Part shown: piece by piece, positions 44,587-53,918 of the stretch
Position numbering within the stretch: position 1 is the stretch's first letter
How the letters are laid out: every line of letters starts with the position of its first letter
NCBI RefSeq assembly: GCF_023100805.1
Contig: NZ_CP095855.1
Coordinates: 2,955,001-3,019,000 of the forward strand
DNA length: 64,000 bases
DNA from: Chitinophaga filiformis
GTDB taxonomy: Bacteria; Bacteroidota; Bacteroidia; Chitinophagales; Chitinophagaceae
Direction: 5' to 3'
Notes under the pieces: generated by a model
Told to the model about the DNA's origin: nothing
Database searches by the model: none
Seen by the model: only the letters and a program-made list of their open reading frames with translations
Translations under genes and position numbers: made by a program

Positions 44587-46307
44587 CCCAGGAAATTGGA
44601 GCTCAGGGTTTCCCATACTTCTTTTCCGTTACCGTTAAATACCTGTTTCAACGCATACAGTCCGAATCCTTTTGCCTGGGAGAATTCGATCTTCGGCGGC
44701 ATGACCAGTACAGAGGGATTCACAACAGCATCGATCAGCACCGGCCCATCATGTGCAAATGCTTTTTCCAGGGCAGCGCTCACATTGGCCGGGTCTTCGA
44801 GGCGGATGCCTTTAATGCCTATTGCCTCTGCCATACGGGCGAAGTCAGGGTTTTTCAGATCAGTACCGTAAGGCGGCAGTCCTGCTACCTTCATTTCCAT
44901 CGCCACAAAACCTAAAGAACTGTTGTTAAACACGATAATCTTCACCGGCAGGTTATATTGTGCAATGGTAAGAATATCACCCATCATCATGGCAAAACCT
45001 CCATCTCCGGAAAGCGATATTACCTGCCTGCCGGGATAGGTGAGCTGCGCGCCGATAGCCTGTGGCATAGCGCTGGCCATGGAACCATGATTGAAAGACC
45101 CCAGCAGGCGTTGTCCTTTCTTCATTCTCAGGTAACGGGCAGCCCATACCGTAGGTTCCCCCACATCCGTGGTAAAAACGGCATCATCTGCCGCCAGTTT
45201 GTCTATCATATGCGCCAGGTATTCCGGATGTATAGGTGCTTTGTCTGCTTTACCTGTGGCATGGCTTTCAAGCGATTCGCGGCTATTCCTGTAATGCTCC
45301 ACACACCTGTCCAGGTAAGAACGGTCGGTCTTTCGTTTTACCAGGGGCAGCAGGCAATGCAGGGTTTCCTTCACATCTCCCACCAGGCCAAGGGTAATAT
45401 TACAACGCCTGCCAAGGCGCTCGGCACGAATATCTACCTGTGCGATCTTTGCACGGGAAGGGAACCAGTCCTTGTAAGGAAAGTCAGTCCCCAGCATGAT
45501 CACCAGGTCGCTGTTCTCCATGGCATGATAACCTGAAGAAAATCCTATCAGGCCCGTCATTCCGACGTCGAAGGGGTTGTCATATTCGACATGCTCTTTT
45601 CCCCTCAGGGCATGCACCATCGGAGAAAGGAGCTTTTCTCCCGCAGCGATCAGTTCATCATGTGCACCGGCGCAACCGCTACCGCAGAGCAGGGTGATCT
45701 TTTCGGACTGGTTGATGAGCTCTGCCAGTTTATGTAACTCGGTATCAGAAGGGCGGATGGTAGGACGGCTGATCATCAGGCTGTGTTCCAGGCCATTGCT
45801 TTCTATTGTCTGCATGGCAACATCTCCTGAGAGGGTAATTACAGCAACGCCACCGAGTCCGACAGCATGCTGCATGGCGATCTGCAGCACTCTTGGCATC
45901 TGACGGGCGGAAGCAATGGTTTCACAATAATGGCTGCATTCCCGGAAAAGGGCTTCCGGCCGTGTTTCCTGGAAATAGGAAGTGCCTATCTCCGTGCTGG
46001 GGATCTGGGCCGCAATTGCCAGTACCGGGGCCATGCTCCGGTGAGCATCGTACAGCCCGTTAATGAGATGCATATTACCGGGACCACAGCTCCCGGCGCA
46101 GACGGCCAGTTTCCCCGTTAGCTGTGCTTCTGCGCCCGCGGCGAAGGCTGCCGCTTCCTCATGGCGGTAATGTATCCATTCTATCTCCTTATGCTGGCGG
46201 ATCTCGTCTGTAATACTGTTCAGGGAATCTCCCACCACGCCATGTACTCTTTTGACGCCGGCGGCTACCAGTTGTTCCACTATTTTTGCAGCGATCGTAT
46301 TGGGCAT
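44583..46307 (-). CDS. poxB: Thiamine-diphosphate-dependent pyruvate oxidase/dehydrogenase (PoxB-like)
   Basis: The 574-residue enzyme has the three ThDP domains. The catalytic Glu is in 'YRHEEAAAFAAGAEA', the central FAD domain is at 190-340, and the ThDP motif 'SLSGDGGFAMMMGD...IVFNNSS' is in the C-domain. PoxB oxidises pyruvate to acetate and CO2 with quinone as acceptor at the inner membrane. Acetolactate synthase is the main alternative, but 'YFQETRPEALFRECSHYCE' matches PoxB. It is convergent with the GlxA gene and divergent from the AraC-type gene. Confidence 0.87.
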   Translation of the reverse strand: MPNTIAAKIVEQLVAAGVKRVHGVVGDSLNSITDEIRQHKEIEWIHYRHEEAAAFAAGAEAQLTGKLAVCAGSCGPGNMHLINGLYDAHRSMAPVLAIAAQIPSTEIGTSYFQETRPEALFRECSHYCETIASARQMPRVLQIAMQHAVGLGGVAVITLSGDVAMQTIESNGLEHSLMISRPTIRPSDTELHKLAELINQSEKITLLCGSGCAGAHDELIAAGEKLLSPMVHALRGKEHVEYDNPFDVGMTGLIGFSSGYHAMENSDLVIMLGTDFPYKDWFPSRAKIAQVDIRAERLGRRCNITLGLVGDVKETLHCLLPLVKRKTDRSYLDRCVEHYRNSRESLESHATGKADKAPIHPEYLAHMIDKLAADDAVFTTDVGEPTVWAARYLRMKKGQRLLGSFNHGSMASAMPQAIGAQLTYPGRQVISLSGDGGFAMMMGDILTIAQYNLPVKIIVFNNSSLGFVAMEMKVAGLPPYGTDLKNPDFARMAEAIGIKGIRLEDPANVSAALEKAFAHDGPVLIDAVVNPSVLVMPPKIEFSQAKGFGLYALKQVFNGNGKEVWETLSSNFLG

Positions 46308-46468
46308 AAAACAAGGTGTTATTTGTTTAAATTTACATTTAAAATCAATGTATTATGTTTTAGTAATGATTCTGCCAACAAGAACCATGATCTGTACAAA
46401 AAAACTGAAGCAGTCACCATTTTTTTGCCGGCAGATGTCTTATACTTGTTCTTTAAAACGTAGACGTC

Positions 46469-46921
46469 ATGATCACTGTGTTATCAACTCCGGCCGGAAA
46501 TAATGCCATTCTGAAGAGTATCTCAAAAGAAGAGGCAGCACAGCTCAAAATCCCCAAAAAATACATTAGCCGTAAGGAAGAGATCTACCGGGATTTTCTC
46601 CGGCTGCTGGATGAGCATCTGGCAGATATCGTAGCAGAGCGGACAGACAGTATGAAAGAGCTCAGGGACTTTGCCGAGGCACTGTTCATTCATCCCACAC
46701 ATCTCAGCAATGTCATCAAAGAACATACCGGCTATCACCCCTGTTACTTTTATGAAGAAAAACTGCTGAAGCTCGCTAAGGACCTGCTGCTGGATAACAA
46801 ACGCTCAGTGGCTGACGTTGCTTACCTGCTTACTTACGATCCCTCCAACTTTACCAAATGGTTCAAATCATTTGAAGGAGTAACGCCCTCACAGTTCAGG
46901 CGTCTACATCAGCAGGCTTAA
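46469..46921 (+). CDS. Short AraC-type transcriptional regulator
   Basis: The 150-residue protein consists almost only of the AraC DNA-binding region, with two helix-turn-helix motifs: 'ELRDFAEALFIHPTHLSNVI' and 'SVADVAYLLTYDPSNFTKWF'. There is no sensor domain, so ligand control may come from elsewhere or be absent. Five bases after the stop begin two 21-bp direct repeats, and then the SDR gene. This suggests that it controls that gene and possibly poxB on the other side. Confidence 0.82.
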   Translation: MITVLSTPAGNNAILKSISKEEAAQLKIPKKYISRKEEIYRDFLRLLDEHLADIVAERTDSMKELRDFAEALFIHPTHLSNVIKEHTGYHPCYFYEEKLLKLAKDLLLDNKRSVADVAYLLTYDPSNFTKWFKSFEGVTPSQFRRLHQQA

Positions 46922-46925
46922 AAAA

Positions 46926-46967
46926 TACTGAAGAGGGTACCATTTATACTGAAGAGGGTACCATTAT
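46926..46967 (+). repeat. Two tandem 21-bp direct repeats, probable AraC operator
   Basis: Two adjacent 21-bp units (46926-46946 and 46947-46967) are identical over the first 19 bases, including the core GAAGAGGGTACCATT. A partial third copy (TCTGAAG) follows. The 21-bp phase equals two helical turns, as in AraC-family activator sites. They lie directly upstream of a CAACTTTG box (46986-46993), one mismatch from TAnnTTTG, and of the SDR start at 47018. Confidence 0.65.
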
Positions 46968-47017
46968 TCTGAAGCCCCGGTGCGCCAACTTTGTATTGTA
47001 ATCAAACACAGTACAAA

Positions 47018-47785
47018 ATGAAAACAACGAAGAAAATAGCGCTTGTAACCGGCGGCAGCCGTGGATTAGGTAAGAACATGGTGATGGAACTGGCAAAGGA
47101 CGGACATCATATTGTGTTCACCTATAACAGTAAAAAAGACGAGGCACTGCGTGTTGTTGCAGAAGTGGAAAAACTTAATGTGGAGGCGATAGCACTGCAA
47201 TTAAATGTGGGCGACACAAAATCATTCCCCGCTTTTAAAGCCAGCCTGCTGCAGGCACTGAAGGAGAAATGGGATACTGCAAATATTGATTTCCTGGTGA
47301 ATAATGCCGGTATTAACCGTCCCTCACTGTTCCCCGAAACAACCGAAGAAGACTTTGACGCTTTGATGAATACCCACTTCAAAGGAGCGTATTTCCTGAC
47401 GCAGACATTGCTGAACGTGATTGCTGACGGTGGAAGGATCGTGAATATTTCCACTGGTCTGGCAAGGTTTGTAACGCCTGGCTATGCTGCATATTCTTCT
47501 ATGAAAGCGGCTATATACAACTTCACAAAATACCTGGCAAAAGAATTAGGGCCCAGAAAGATCAATGCCAACGTGGTTGCTCCCGGTATTATCGAAACTG
47601 ATTTTACCCGTGAGGCATTTGAAAATCAGCCCGGTGCGAAAGAGTATTTGTCAACACAGGTAATAGCCCTGGGACGTGTTGGCGTACCGGAGGATATTGG
47701 AGGTGTTGTTGCGTTCCTTTGTAGTGAAAGAGCAAGGTGGATCACTGCGCAGTGCATAGAAGCATCTGGCGGGATGTTTCTGTAA
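47018..47785 (+). CDS. SDR-family NAD(P)-dependent oxidoreductase
   Basis: The 255-residue classical short-chain dehydrogenase has 'VTGGSRGLGKNM' for cofactor, 'VNNAGINRPSLF', the catalytic Ser in 'IVNISTGLARF', 'YSSMKAAI' for Tyr-Lys, and 'VAPGIIETDF'. A TTG at 46991 is in frame, but the ATG at 47018 fits the family and leaves the operator and -7 box upstream. Substrate is unknown. It is followed by a strong terminator, so it is a single-gene unit. Confidence 0.87.
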   Translation: MKTTKKIALVTGGSRGLGKNMVMELAKDGHHIVFTYNSKKDEALRVVAEVEKLNVEAIALQLNVGDTKSFPAFKASLLQALKEKWDTANIDFLVNNAGINRPSLFPETTEEDFDALMNTHFKGAYFLTQTLLNVIADGGRIVNISTGLARFVTPGYAAYSSMKAAIYNFTKYLAKELGPRKINANVVAPGIIETDFTREAFENQPGAKEYLSTQVIALGRVGVPEDIGGVVAFLCSERARWITAQCIEASGGMFL

Positions 47786-47808
47786 ATGCCCGGAAGGGGC
47801 GCATACAT

Positions 47809-47848
47809 GAAGGTTGTAAACGGTGGTTTGCAGCCTTCTTTTATTTTA
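47809..47848 (+). terminator. Intrinsic terminator after the SDR gene
   Basis: GAAGGTTGTAAAC (47809-47821) pairs over all 13 positions, two of them G-U, with GTTTGCAGCCTTC (47826-47838) around a 4-nt loop. TTTTATTTTA follows. Confidence 0.85.
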
Positions 47849-47855
47849 GTCAATA

Positions 47856-47885
47856 CCGGACAGGAAATGTCTCGAAAGTGGACAT
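47856..47885 (+). promoter_or_regulatory. Paired GGACA half-sites upstream of permease 1
   Basis: GGACA at 47858-47862 and 47880-47884 are 22 bp apart. The second is part of CGAAAGTGGACAT (47873-47885), which recurs with one change upstream of permease 2. TGTC...GACA (47868-47884) also forms an imperfect palindrome. This is a likely activator or repressor site. Confidence 0.5.
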
Positions 47886-47935
47886 ATGTGATTATGTGTA
47901 ATGTATAGTCGTTTTTATAATAGTTGTCTGTAAAT

Positions 47936-47950
47936 TGGCATCGGCTTGGC
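47936..47950 (+). promoter_or_regulatory. Sigma-54-like -24/-12 promoter
   Basis: TGGCATCGGCTTGGC carries GG and GC separated by exactly ten bases, as in the sigma-54 consensus TGGCAc-N5-TTGC. It lies 37 bp before the permease ATG and 50-80 bp downstream of the GGACA sites, a normal distance for an enhancer-binding protein. Confidence 0.5.
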
Positions 47951-47986
47951 ATATCCAATCTGCTAATAGCCTAACACACCCTGCCG

Positions 47987-50350
47987 ATGCTTAAAAACTA
48001 CATGAAGATAGCCTGGCGTAATCTCATGAAAGACCGCCAGTTTACCTTGCTTAACCTGGTTGGTTTGACTACCGGATTAACCTGCGCAATACTGATCTAC
48101 CTCTGGATCAATGATGAGATACACGTCGATAAATTTCACGCAAAGGACAGTCAGCTGTACCAGGTAATGACCAATGTGGAGAACTCGGATGGCATACAGA
48201 CAATGACTGCTACACCGGGTATCCTGGCAAGAACCCTGAAGGAAGATATGCCCGAGGTGGAATATGCCAGTGCGGTTATCTATCCTTACTGGGCGGGTGA
48301 GACAACATTGTCCGTGAAGGATGATAACCTGAATGCTGTCGGGTATTATGCAGAAAAGGATTATTTCAACATTTTTTCCTACCCGCTTTTACAGGGAAAT
48401 AAAGACCAGGTTTTATCGGACAAGAACAATATTGTCATATCAAAGCAGCTGGCGCTGAAGCTGTTTCATACCACTGAGAATGTAGTAGGCCGCACTGTTG
48501 AATGGCAGCATGAAAAGCAATACCAGGTATCAGGTGTGTTTGATGATGTACCTGCCGGTTCCTCTGTAAAACATGATTATATCCTGCCTTTCGATGTATA
48601 CCTGGAGCAATATTCTTTTCTGAAATCGTGGGGAAGCATTGATCCCTCTACTTACCTGGTGCTGAAGAAAGGCGCTGATATCAGCCAGTTCAATAAGAAA
48701 ATCCTTGATTACACAAGAACGAAAGATAAGAATGCCGGCTACAAACTCTTTGCCCGCCGCTATTCATCAGGATACCTGTACAACCGGTATGAGAATGGTG
48801 TGCAGGCCGGGGGAAGAATAGAATACGTGCGCATGTTCTCCATTATTGCGCTTTTCATCCTGATCATTGCCAGTATCAATTTTATGAACCTGTCCACAGC
48901 AAAGGCCTCGAAGAGATTAAAAGAAGTGGGCATCCGGAAGGTGGTGGGTGCAGGCAGGAAGGTGCTTGTGTTACAGTACCTGGGTGAATCGGTGCTGATC
49001 ACTTTTTTAGCTTTGGTTGCTACACTGGTACTGTTACCTTTCCTGTTGCCGGCGTTTAACCATATTACAGGCAAGCAGATCTTCCTACATGCCGATCCTG
49101 TACTATGGATGTCTGTATTGGGTATTACTCTTTTTACAGGTATCCTGGCCGGATTTTACCCCGCATTTTATCTTTCAGGCTTTAATCCCATTGCCATCCT
49201 GAAAGGCAAATTAAGGGCTTCTTTAGGGGAAATATGGGTGAGGAAAGGCCTGGTGATGTTCCAGTTCATTATTTCGGCGGTATTTATTATTGCGGTGCTG
49301 GTGGTGTACAAGCAGATCAGGTATATACAAACAAAAGATCCGGGTTATAATGTAGACAATATTATCAGTTTTCAACTTGGCTCAGAACTGGCAACCAGGA
49401 CACCTGTTTTCGTGAATGCTATCAGGAACCTCCCCGGAGTAGCGGCGGCATCGAGCATTGACCATACCAGTATAGTGAACGACTATGGCAGTACTTCAGA
49501 TATTCAATGGGAAGGGAAGCAGCGTGAGGATAAGACCAGCTTTGCCAACATTGGCGTGTATTATGGTGCTATTGAGACCCTGGGTATGACCATGAAAGAG
49601 GGCAGGAGTTTTAACAATAATGTGAGTGCCGATAGCACAGAGGTCATCTTCAATGAAGCAGCTATCAAAAGCATGGGGCTTGCTGATCCCGTTGGTAAGG
49701 TCGTAAAGATGTGGGGCGTGAACAGGAAAATAGCCGGGGTAGTAAAGGACTTTAATTTTGAATCGGTACATGAGCCTGTGAAGCCCTTTGCTATACGACT
49801 GGAACCGGCAGCCACTTACCGGATAATGGTCAGGATCAAAGCCGGTAAGAACCGGGAAACGATAGACCTGCTTCGCAAGGCTTATGAGAAGTTCGATCCG
49901 GGATTTCCCTTCGTTTATAAATTCGTTGATGGCGAGTACCAGGCGCAATATACTGCGGAAAGCCGTTTGGGCGCTTTATCTGCTTATGCTGCAGGACTGG
50001 CAATAGTGATATCCTGTCTTGGTTTATTCGGTCTGGCCGCTTTCACCGCACAAAGAAGAAGGAAGGAGATCGGCATCCGCAAAGTGTTGGGGGCATCAGA
50101 AAGAAGCGTGGTCGTGATGCTGTCGGCCGACTTCCTGAAGCTGGTGCTGATCGCTGTTTTTATCGCGTTCCCTTTGGCCTGGTGGATCATGGATAAATGG
50201 CTGGCAGGATTTGCCTATCGTACTGCTATCAGCGCGGATATATTTTTGATCGCCGGTGTTTCAACTGTTCTTATCACATTGACGATCGTAAGCTATCAGG
50301 GTATCAGGGCCTCGCTGACAGATCCTGTGAAGAGCCTGAAAGCAGAGTAG
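47987..50350 (+). CDS. MacB/FtsX-type ABC permease 1
   Basis: The 787-residue protein has two copies of the MacB periplasmic core plus FtsX permease arrangement: TM at 20-42, periplasmic domain, three helices at 285-420 ('SIIALFILIIASINFMNLST', 'LKEVGIRKVVGAGR'), a second core, and a final FtsX block ('KEIGIRKVLGASERSVVVML'). It contains no ATPase domain. This stand-alone form is abundant in Bacteroidota and may work with a separate LolD/MacB ATPase in efflux or mechanotransmission. It is followed after 158 bp by a paralogue with similar upstream motifs. Confidence 0.88.
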   Translation: MLKNYMKIAWRNLMKDRQFTLLNLVGLTTGLTCAILIYLWINDEIHVDKFHAKDSQLYQVMTNVENSDGIQTMTATPGILARTLKEDMPEVEYASAVIYPYWAGETTLSVKDDNLNAVGYYAEKDYFNIFSYPLLQGNKDQVLSDKNNIVISKQLALKLFHTTENVVGRTVEWQHEKQYQVSGVFDDVPAGSSVKHDYILPFDVYLEQYSFLKSWGSIDPSTYLVLKKGADISQFNKKILDYTRTKDKNAGYKLFARRYSSGYLYNRYENGVQAGGRIEYVRMFSIIALFILIIASINFMNLSTAKASKRLKEVGIRKVVGAGRKVLVLQYLGESVLITFLALVATLVLLPFLLPAFNHITGKQIFLHADPVLWMSVLGITLFTGILAGFYPAFYLSGFNPIAILKGKLRASLGEIWVRKGLVMFQFIISAVFIIAVLVVYKQIRYIQTKDPGYNVDNIISFQLGSELATRTPVFVNAIRNLPGVAAASSIDHTSIVNDYGSTSDIQWEGKQREDKTSFANIGVYYGAIETLGMTMKEGRSFNNNVSADSTEVIFNEAAIKSMGLADPVGKVVKMWGVNRKIAGVVKDFNFESVHEPVKPFAIRLEPAATYRIMVRIKAGKNRETIDLLRKAYEKFDPGFPFVYKFVDGEYQAQYTAESRLGALSAYAAGLAIVISCLGLFGLAAFTAQRRRKEIGIRKVLGASERSVVVMLSADFLKLVLIAVFIAFPLAWWIMDKWLAGFAYRTAISADIFLIAGVSTVLITLTIVSYQGIRASLTDPVKSLKAE

Positions 50351-50384
50351 GTGTGGACAATCCGATGTCGGATCACGTTCACCA

Positions 50385-50423
50385 GCGGACATAAAAATAC
50401 CGAAAGCGGACATTTTTATGTCC
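50385..50423 (+). promoter_or_regulatory. GGACAT repeats and 12-bp inverted repeat upstream of permease 2
   Basis: GCGGACAT occurs at 50385-50392 and 50406-50413, 21 bp apart. CGAAAGCGGACAT (50401-50413) matches the site ahead of permease 1. In addition GGACATAAAAAT (50387-50398) and ATTTTTATGTCC (50412-50423) form a perfect 12-bp inverted repeat. The distance to the ATG (about 108 bp) is almost the same as for permease 1. No sigma-54-like box is found here. Confidence 0.5.
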
Positions 50424-50508
50424 TTGTCTGCGCTGCAAATAATTAAAGCTGAATGCGTTACTTTTTTTGTATTGTTTTTGTAACAGGAACCCAATAATTC
50501 CTTCCAGT

Positions 50509-52911
50509 ATGCTGAAAAACTATCTTAAAACTGCTTTCCGGAGCCTGTGGCGCAACAAGCGCTATGCCTTACTCAACGTCACCGGTCTTACCCTTGGCAT
50601 CGCTGTTTGCCTCGTGATCTATGTGATCATTCAATACGAGCAAAGTTTTGATACCTTCCATACCAGGAAAGACCGCATCTACAGGGTGCTGACGGTAATG
50701 CCGGAAGAAAGTGGAAAGATCAATTATACACAAGCTGTACCTTTTCCTGTACCTACTGCGCTGCCAAACGATTTTTCGGGATTCGAGAAGGTAGCCGGCA
50801 TTGTGCAAATGGGTAAAAGGCTGGTAACACTGGAGGACAGTAAGGGCAATATCCAGAAGAAATTCAAACCACTGGTGTATTTCCTGCAACCCTCATTCTT
50901 TGACATATTTGATTACAGGTGGCTGGCGGGCAATAGCGCGACTGCGCTAAACGACCCTAAATCCGCGGTGCTGGCCCGCTCTACTGCAGAGAAGTACTTT
51001 GGGGACTGGCACAGGGCCATGGGGCAGGTCATCAAACTTGATCAGCAGTTTGAACTGACAGTAACAGGCATACTGGATGATCCACCTAAGAATACCGAGT
51101 TCCAGTTTGATATGGTGGCAACTTACGCCTTACTTAAAATAAATGAGATTAAGGATTGGACAACGATAGACGATATTCATAACTGCTATGTGCTGTTGCG
51201 TCCCGGACAGGATGTGGCGCAGATCAACCGGCAATTGATCGCTTTCTCGAAAAAATACAAAGACCCAAAGAACAAGACAACGCATATGCTGCAGCCCCTG
51301 GCTGATGTACATTCAGATAAACGTACGGAGAACTTTATTGGCCGTGTGGCGTCTCCCGAACGGATAAGGATGTTGTGGATGATCGCCGCTTTTATTTTAC
51401 TCATCGCCTGTGTTAATTTCATCAATCTGGCTACCGCACAGGCAGTGAACCGGGCGCGTGAGATCGGCGTGCGCAAGGTATTGGGCAGTAACCACTGGCA
51501 GCTGAAAATACAATTCCTTTCTGAAACTGCTATGTTGGTGCTGACGTCCCTGCTACTGGCCGTAGTATTGGCTTTATGTGTGCTTCCGTTTATCAGCCGG
51601 GTAATGGATCTTCCACTGGATGCAGGCATGTTGGCAGCCTATAATGTATATATCCTGTTGTTTGCCATCTTCCTGGGTGTTACCTTGCTGGCAGGTTTCT
51701 ATCCTTCTATTGTGGTGTCGGCTTTCAATCCTATCAATGCATTAAAGAGCAGGATTGCAGCCAGCAGGAAAAGCAGTGGTATTTCCCTGCGCCGTGGCCT
51801 GGTGGTTTTCCAGTTCATTATCGCGCAGGCACTGATCATTGGTACACTGATCATCCTGCAGCAGATGAATTACTTTCACAAACAATCGATGGGCTTCACC
51901 CGGGACGCAATCGTGAATATACCTTTTCGTAACGATAGCGCAGGTAATGCAAAGATTGCCTACCTCCGTGACCAGCTGCAACGTATCAAAGGCATACAGG
52001 AGGTCAGCTTCTCCAGCGCGGCGCCTTCCAATAATGGTAACTGGTGGACTGGCTTTAGATTTGATCATCAGGCAGAGGAAACCAAATTTCCGTCCGTCAC
52101 GCGCTGGGTAGATTATAACTTCCTCAATACCTACGATATTAAACTCATAAAGGGCCGTAACCTTACGCGTTCAGATTCTATAAGCGAATTCCTGGTCAAT
52201 GAAACGCTGGTACAAAAACTAGGGTTGAAACCAGCAGATGTGCTCAATAAAAATATAGATGTTTGGAACGGGCAGATCAAAGGTATGATTGTAGGAGTGG
52301 TGAAGGATTTTGCCGCCGGGACGCTGAAAGAGGCGGTGGCGCCTGTATTCATGGGCAATATCAAACAGCGTTTCAGCAGTGTGGGCGTAAGATTGGCGGC
52401 CGGTGCAGATGTACAGGCTTCGCTGAAAGCTATTGAAGAGCTTTGGAACGCGAATTTTCCTGAACAACTTTTTGAATACCAGTTCCTGGACCAGCGGATA
52501 GCAGCATATTATAAGGAAGAACGTCAGCTGGCGGAGTTATACGAGATCTTTGCAGGTATCGCTATATTCCTCAGCTGCCTGGGCTTATACGGTCTGGCAT
52601 CGTTTATGGCCATACAGCGTATCAAGGAAGTGGGGGTGCGCAAAGTGCTTGGGGCGACACCGGCTCATATTGTATACCTTTTCTCAAGAGAGTTTGTCCT
52701 GCTGATAGGTATTGCGTTTGTAGTAGCGACACCGCTGGTATGGTATTTCATGTATAACTGGCTCAATAACTTTGTGAACCGTATAGATATTAACTGGACT
52801 GTATTTCTGGCCGGAGGGATGGCAGCATTGGTCATAGCGCTGATAACCGTTAGCTCACAAGCTGTCAGGGCAGCCATGATGAATCCTATAGACAGTTTGA
52901 AAGTAGACTGA
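50509..52911 (+). CDS. MacB/FtsX-type ABC permease 2
   Basis: The 800-residue paralogue of the preceding permease has the same double MacB_PCD-FtsX layout: 'AFRSLWRNKRYALLNVTGLT' at the N-terminus, 'MIAAFILLIACVNFINLATA', 'REIGVRKVLGSNHWQL', and 'IKEVGVRKVLGATPAHIVYL' near the end. In-frame codons extend to 50467, but the ATG at 50509 matches the start of permease 1. Tandem genes with shared upstream motifs suggest common control and possibly a heteromeric transporter. No ATPase gene is adjacent. Confidence 0.88.
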   Translation: MLKNYLKTAFRSLWRNKRYALLNVTGLTLGIAVCLVIYVIIQYEQSFDTFHTRKDRIYRVLTVMPEESGKINYTQAVPFPVPTALPNDFSGFEKVAGIVQMGKRLVTLEDSKGNIQKKFKPLVYFLQPSFFDIFDYRWLAGNSATALNDPKSAVLARSTAEKYFGDWHRAMGQVIKLDQQFELTVTGILDDPPKNTEFQFDMVATYALLKINEIKDWTTIDDIHNCYVLLRPGQDVAQINRQLIAFSKKYKDPKNKTTHMLQPLADVHSDKRTENFIGRVASPERIRMLWMIAAFILLIACVNFINLATAQAVNRAREIGVRKVLGSNHWQLKIQFLSETAMLVLTSLLLAVVLALCVLPFISRVMDLPLDAGMLAAYNVYILLFAIFLGVTLLAGFYPSIVVSAFNPINALKSRIAASRKSSGISLRRGLVVFQFIIAQALIIGTLIILQQMNYFHKQSMGFTRDAIVNIPFRNDSAGNAKIAYLRDQLQRIKGIQEVSFSSAAPSNNGNWWTGFRFDHQAEETKFPSVTRWVDYNFLNTYDIKLIKGRNLTRSDSISEFLVNETLVQKLGLKPADVLNKNIDVWNGQIKGMIVGVVKDFAAGTLKEAVAPVFMGNIKQRFSSVGVRLAAGADVQASLKAIEELWNANFPEQLFEYQFLDQRIAAYYKEERQLAELYEIFAGIAIFLSCLGLYGLASFMAIQRIKEVGVRKVLGATPAHIVYLFSREFVLLIGIAFVVATPLVWYFMYNWLNNFVNRIDINWTVFLAGGMAALVIALITVSSQAVRAAMMNPIDSLKVD

Positions 52912-52948
52912 TATAATAGTGAGTATATGTTGACATTGTTGAAGAAAC

Positions 52949-52970
52949 AGCTGGATAAGAATATCCAGCT
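52949..52970 (+). terminator. Hairpin after permease 2
   Basis: AGCTGGATA and TATCCAGCT form a perfect 9-bp stem with an AGAA loop, 37 nt past the stop. TTCATATCTC follows, so it is a moderate terminator. Confidence 0.6.
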
Positions 52971-53122
52971 TTCATATCTCACGTTATGAAGAGACACGCT
53001 TATCGCATGTCTATCAGGTACGCAAGATAGTTACGCACTGTCGAATGACTTCTTAACGAGATGTTAAATACTCATTTTCAACAAGATTTCTTGCACTAAC
53101 TGATCAAGTGAGAAGGACTGTA

Positions 53123-53908
53123 TCACAAACCAGAGTAGTAATCATATCCCTGTTCCGCCCAATAATCCGGCGGGCGCTGATTGCCAAAAGTGATGGTACC
53201 GATACGTTTTAGGTTCTTGATACCATACTTTACAGGTATGATCAGTCTTAATGGCGCGCCATGTTCAGGTGTAATGGGTTGGCCGTTCATCTCATATGCC
53301 AGTAAGGTTTGCGGATGCAGCGCACTATCCATGTCCAGGCCCACGTAGTATGCTCCGTCGGGTGTTTGCATGCCTACGTATTGCATCTTCGCTTCTTCCT
53401 GCAGTTTATAATGTGCAATGAAGTCTGTGAATCGTACACCGGCCCAATGCTGGATCTGGTCCCATCCTTCCACGCATTTGAAATCGAAGACAATAGCTGT
53501 TTTTGGAAGCTGCCGGATGTCAACCATGTTTACTTTCAGTATTTCTTTTTTGCCGTTCAGAATAGAAAGGCGCCAGTTCTCCTGGTCAAAATCTTCATCC
53601 TCAATGCCAATATCGCCATTTACCCTTACATCGGCAGCAGCGCGTTCCGGTGCGTATGTTCTGGCAAGATGGTTATGACTGAACAGGTTTCGGAAGAATA
53701 ATTCTGTTTTATTCAATGCACGGCGCAAAGGCTTACTGGCACCTGCTGTAACTCCTGGTGTCTCTTCAGGCGCCTGCAGTAACCACTTCCAGGCTCCGAA
53801 AGCAGCTCCTCCCAGTATAAAGAAGGTGAGGAAGGAAATGAAATTCCGGCGTTTGATCTTTTGTTCCGGCGTTAGTATTTTCCTGATCTTTTTTTTATGT
53901 GTTCTCAT
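53123..53908 (-). CDS. Tat-exported sulfite-oxidase-fold molybdoenzyme (MsrP/YedY-like)
   Basis: The 261-residue protein has an N-terminal twin-arginine segment (R20-R21 in 'KRRNFISFLTF') leading a hydrophobic stretch to residue 43. This predicts Tat-dependent export, probably as a membrane anchor. The Mo-binding Cys is C145 in 'FKCVEGWDQIQHW', and 'PEHGAPLRLIIPVKYG' closes the SUOX fold. It lies 10 bp downstream of a cytochrome b gene, the layout of the MsrPQ methionine sulfoxide reductase and related systems. Its partner is not an MsrQ-type protein, so the substrate is open. Confidence 0.85.
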   Translation of the reverse strand: MRTHKKKIRKILTPEQKIKRRNFISFLTFFILGGAAFGAWKWLLQAPEETPGVTAGASKPLRRALNKTELFFRNLFSHNHLARTYAPERAAADVRVNGDIGIEDEDFDQENWRLSILNGKKEILKVNMVDIRQLPKTAIVFDFKCVEGWDQIQHWAGVRFTDFIAHYKLQEEAKMQYVGMQTPDGAYYVGLDMDSALHPQTLLAYEMNGQPITPEHGAPLRLIIPVKYGIKNLKRIGTITFGNQRPPDYWAEQGYDYYSGL

Positions 53909-53918
53909 TGTAATGTTT

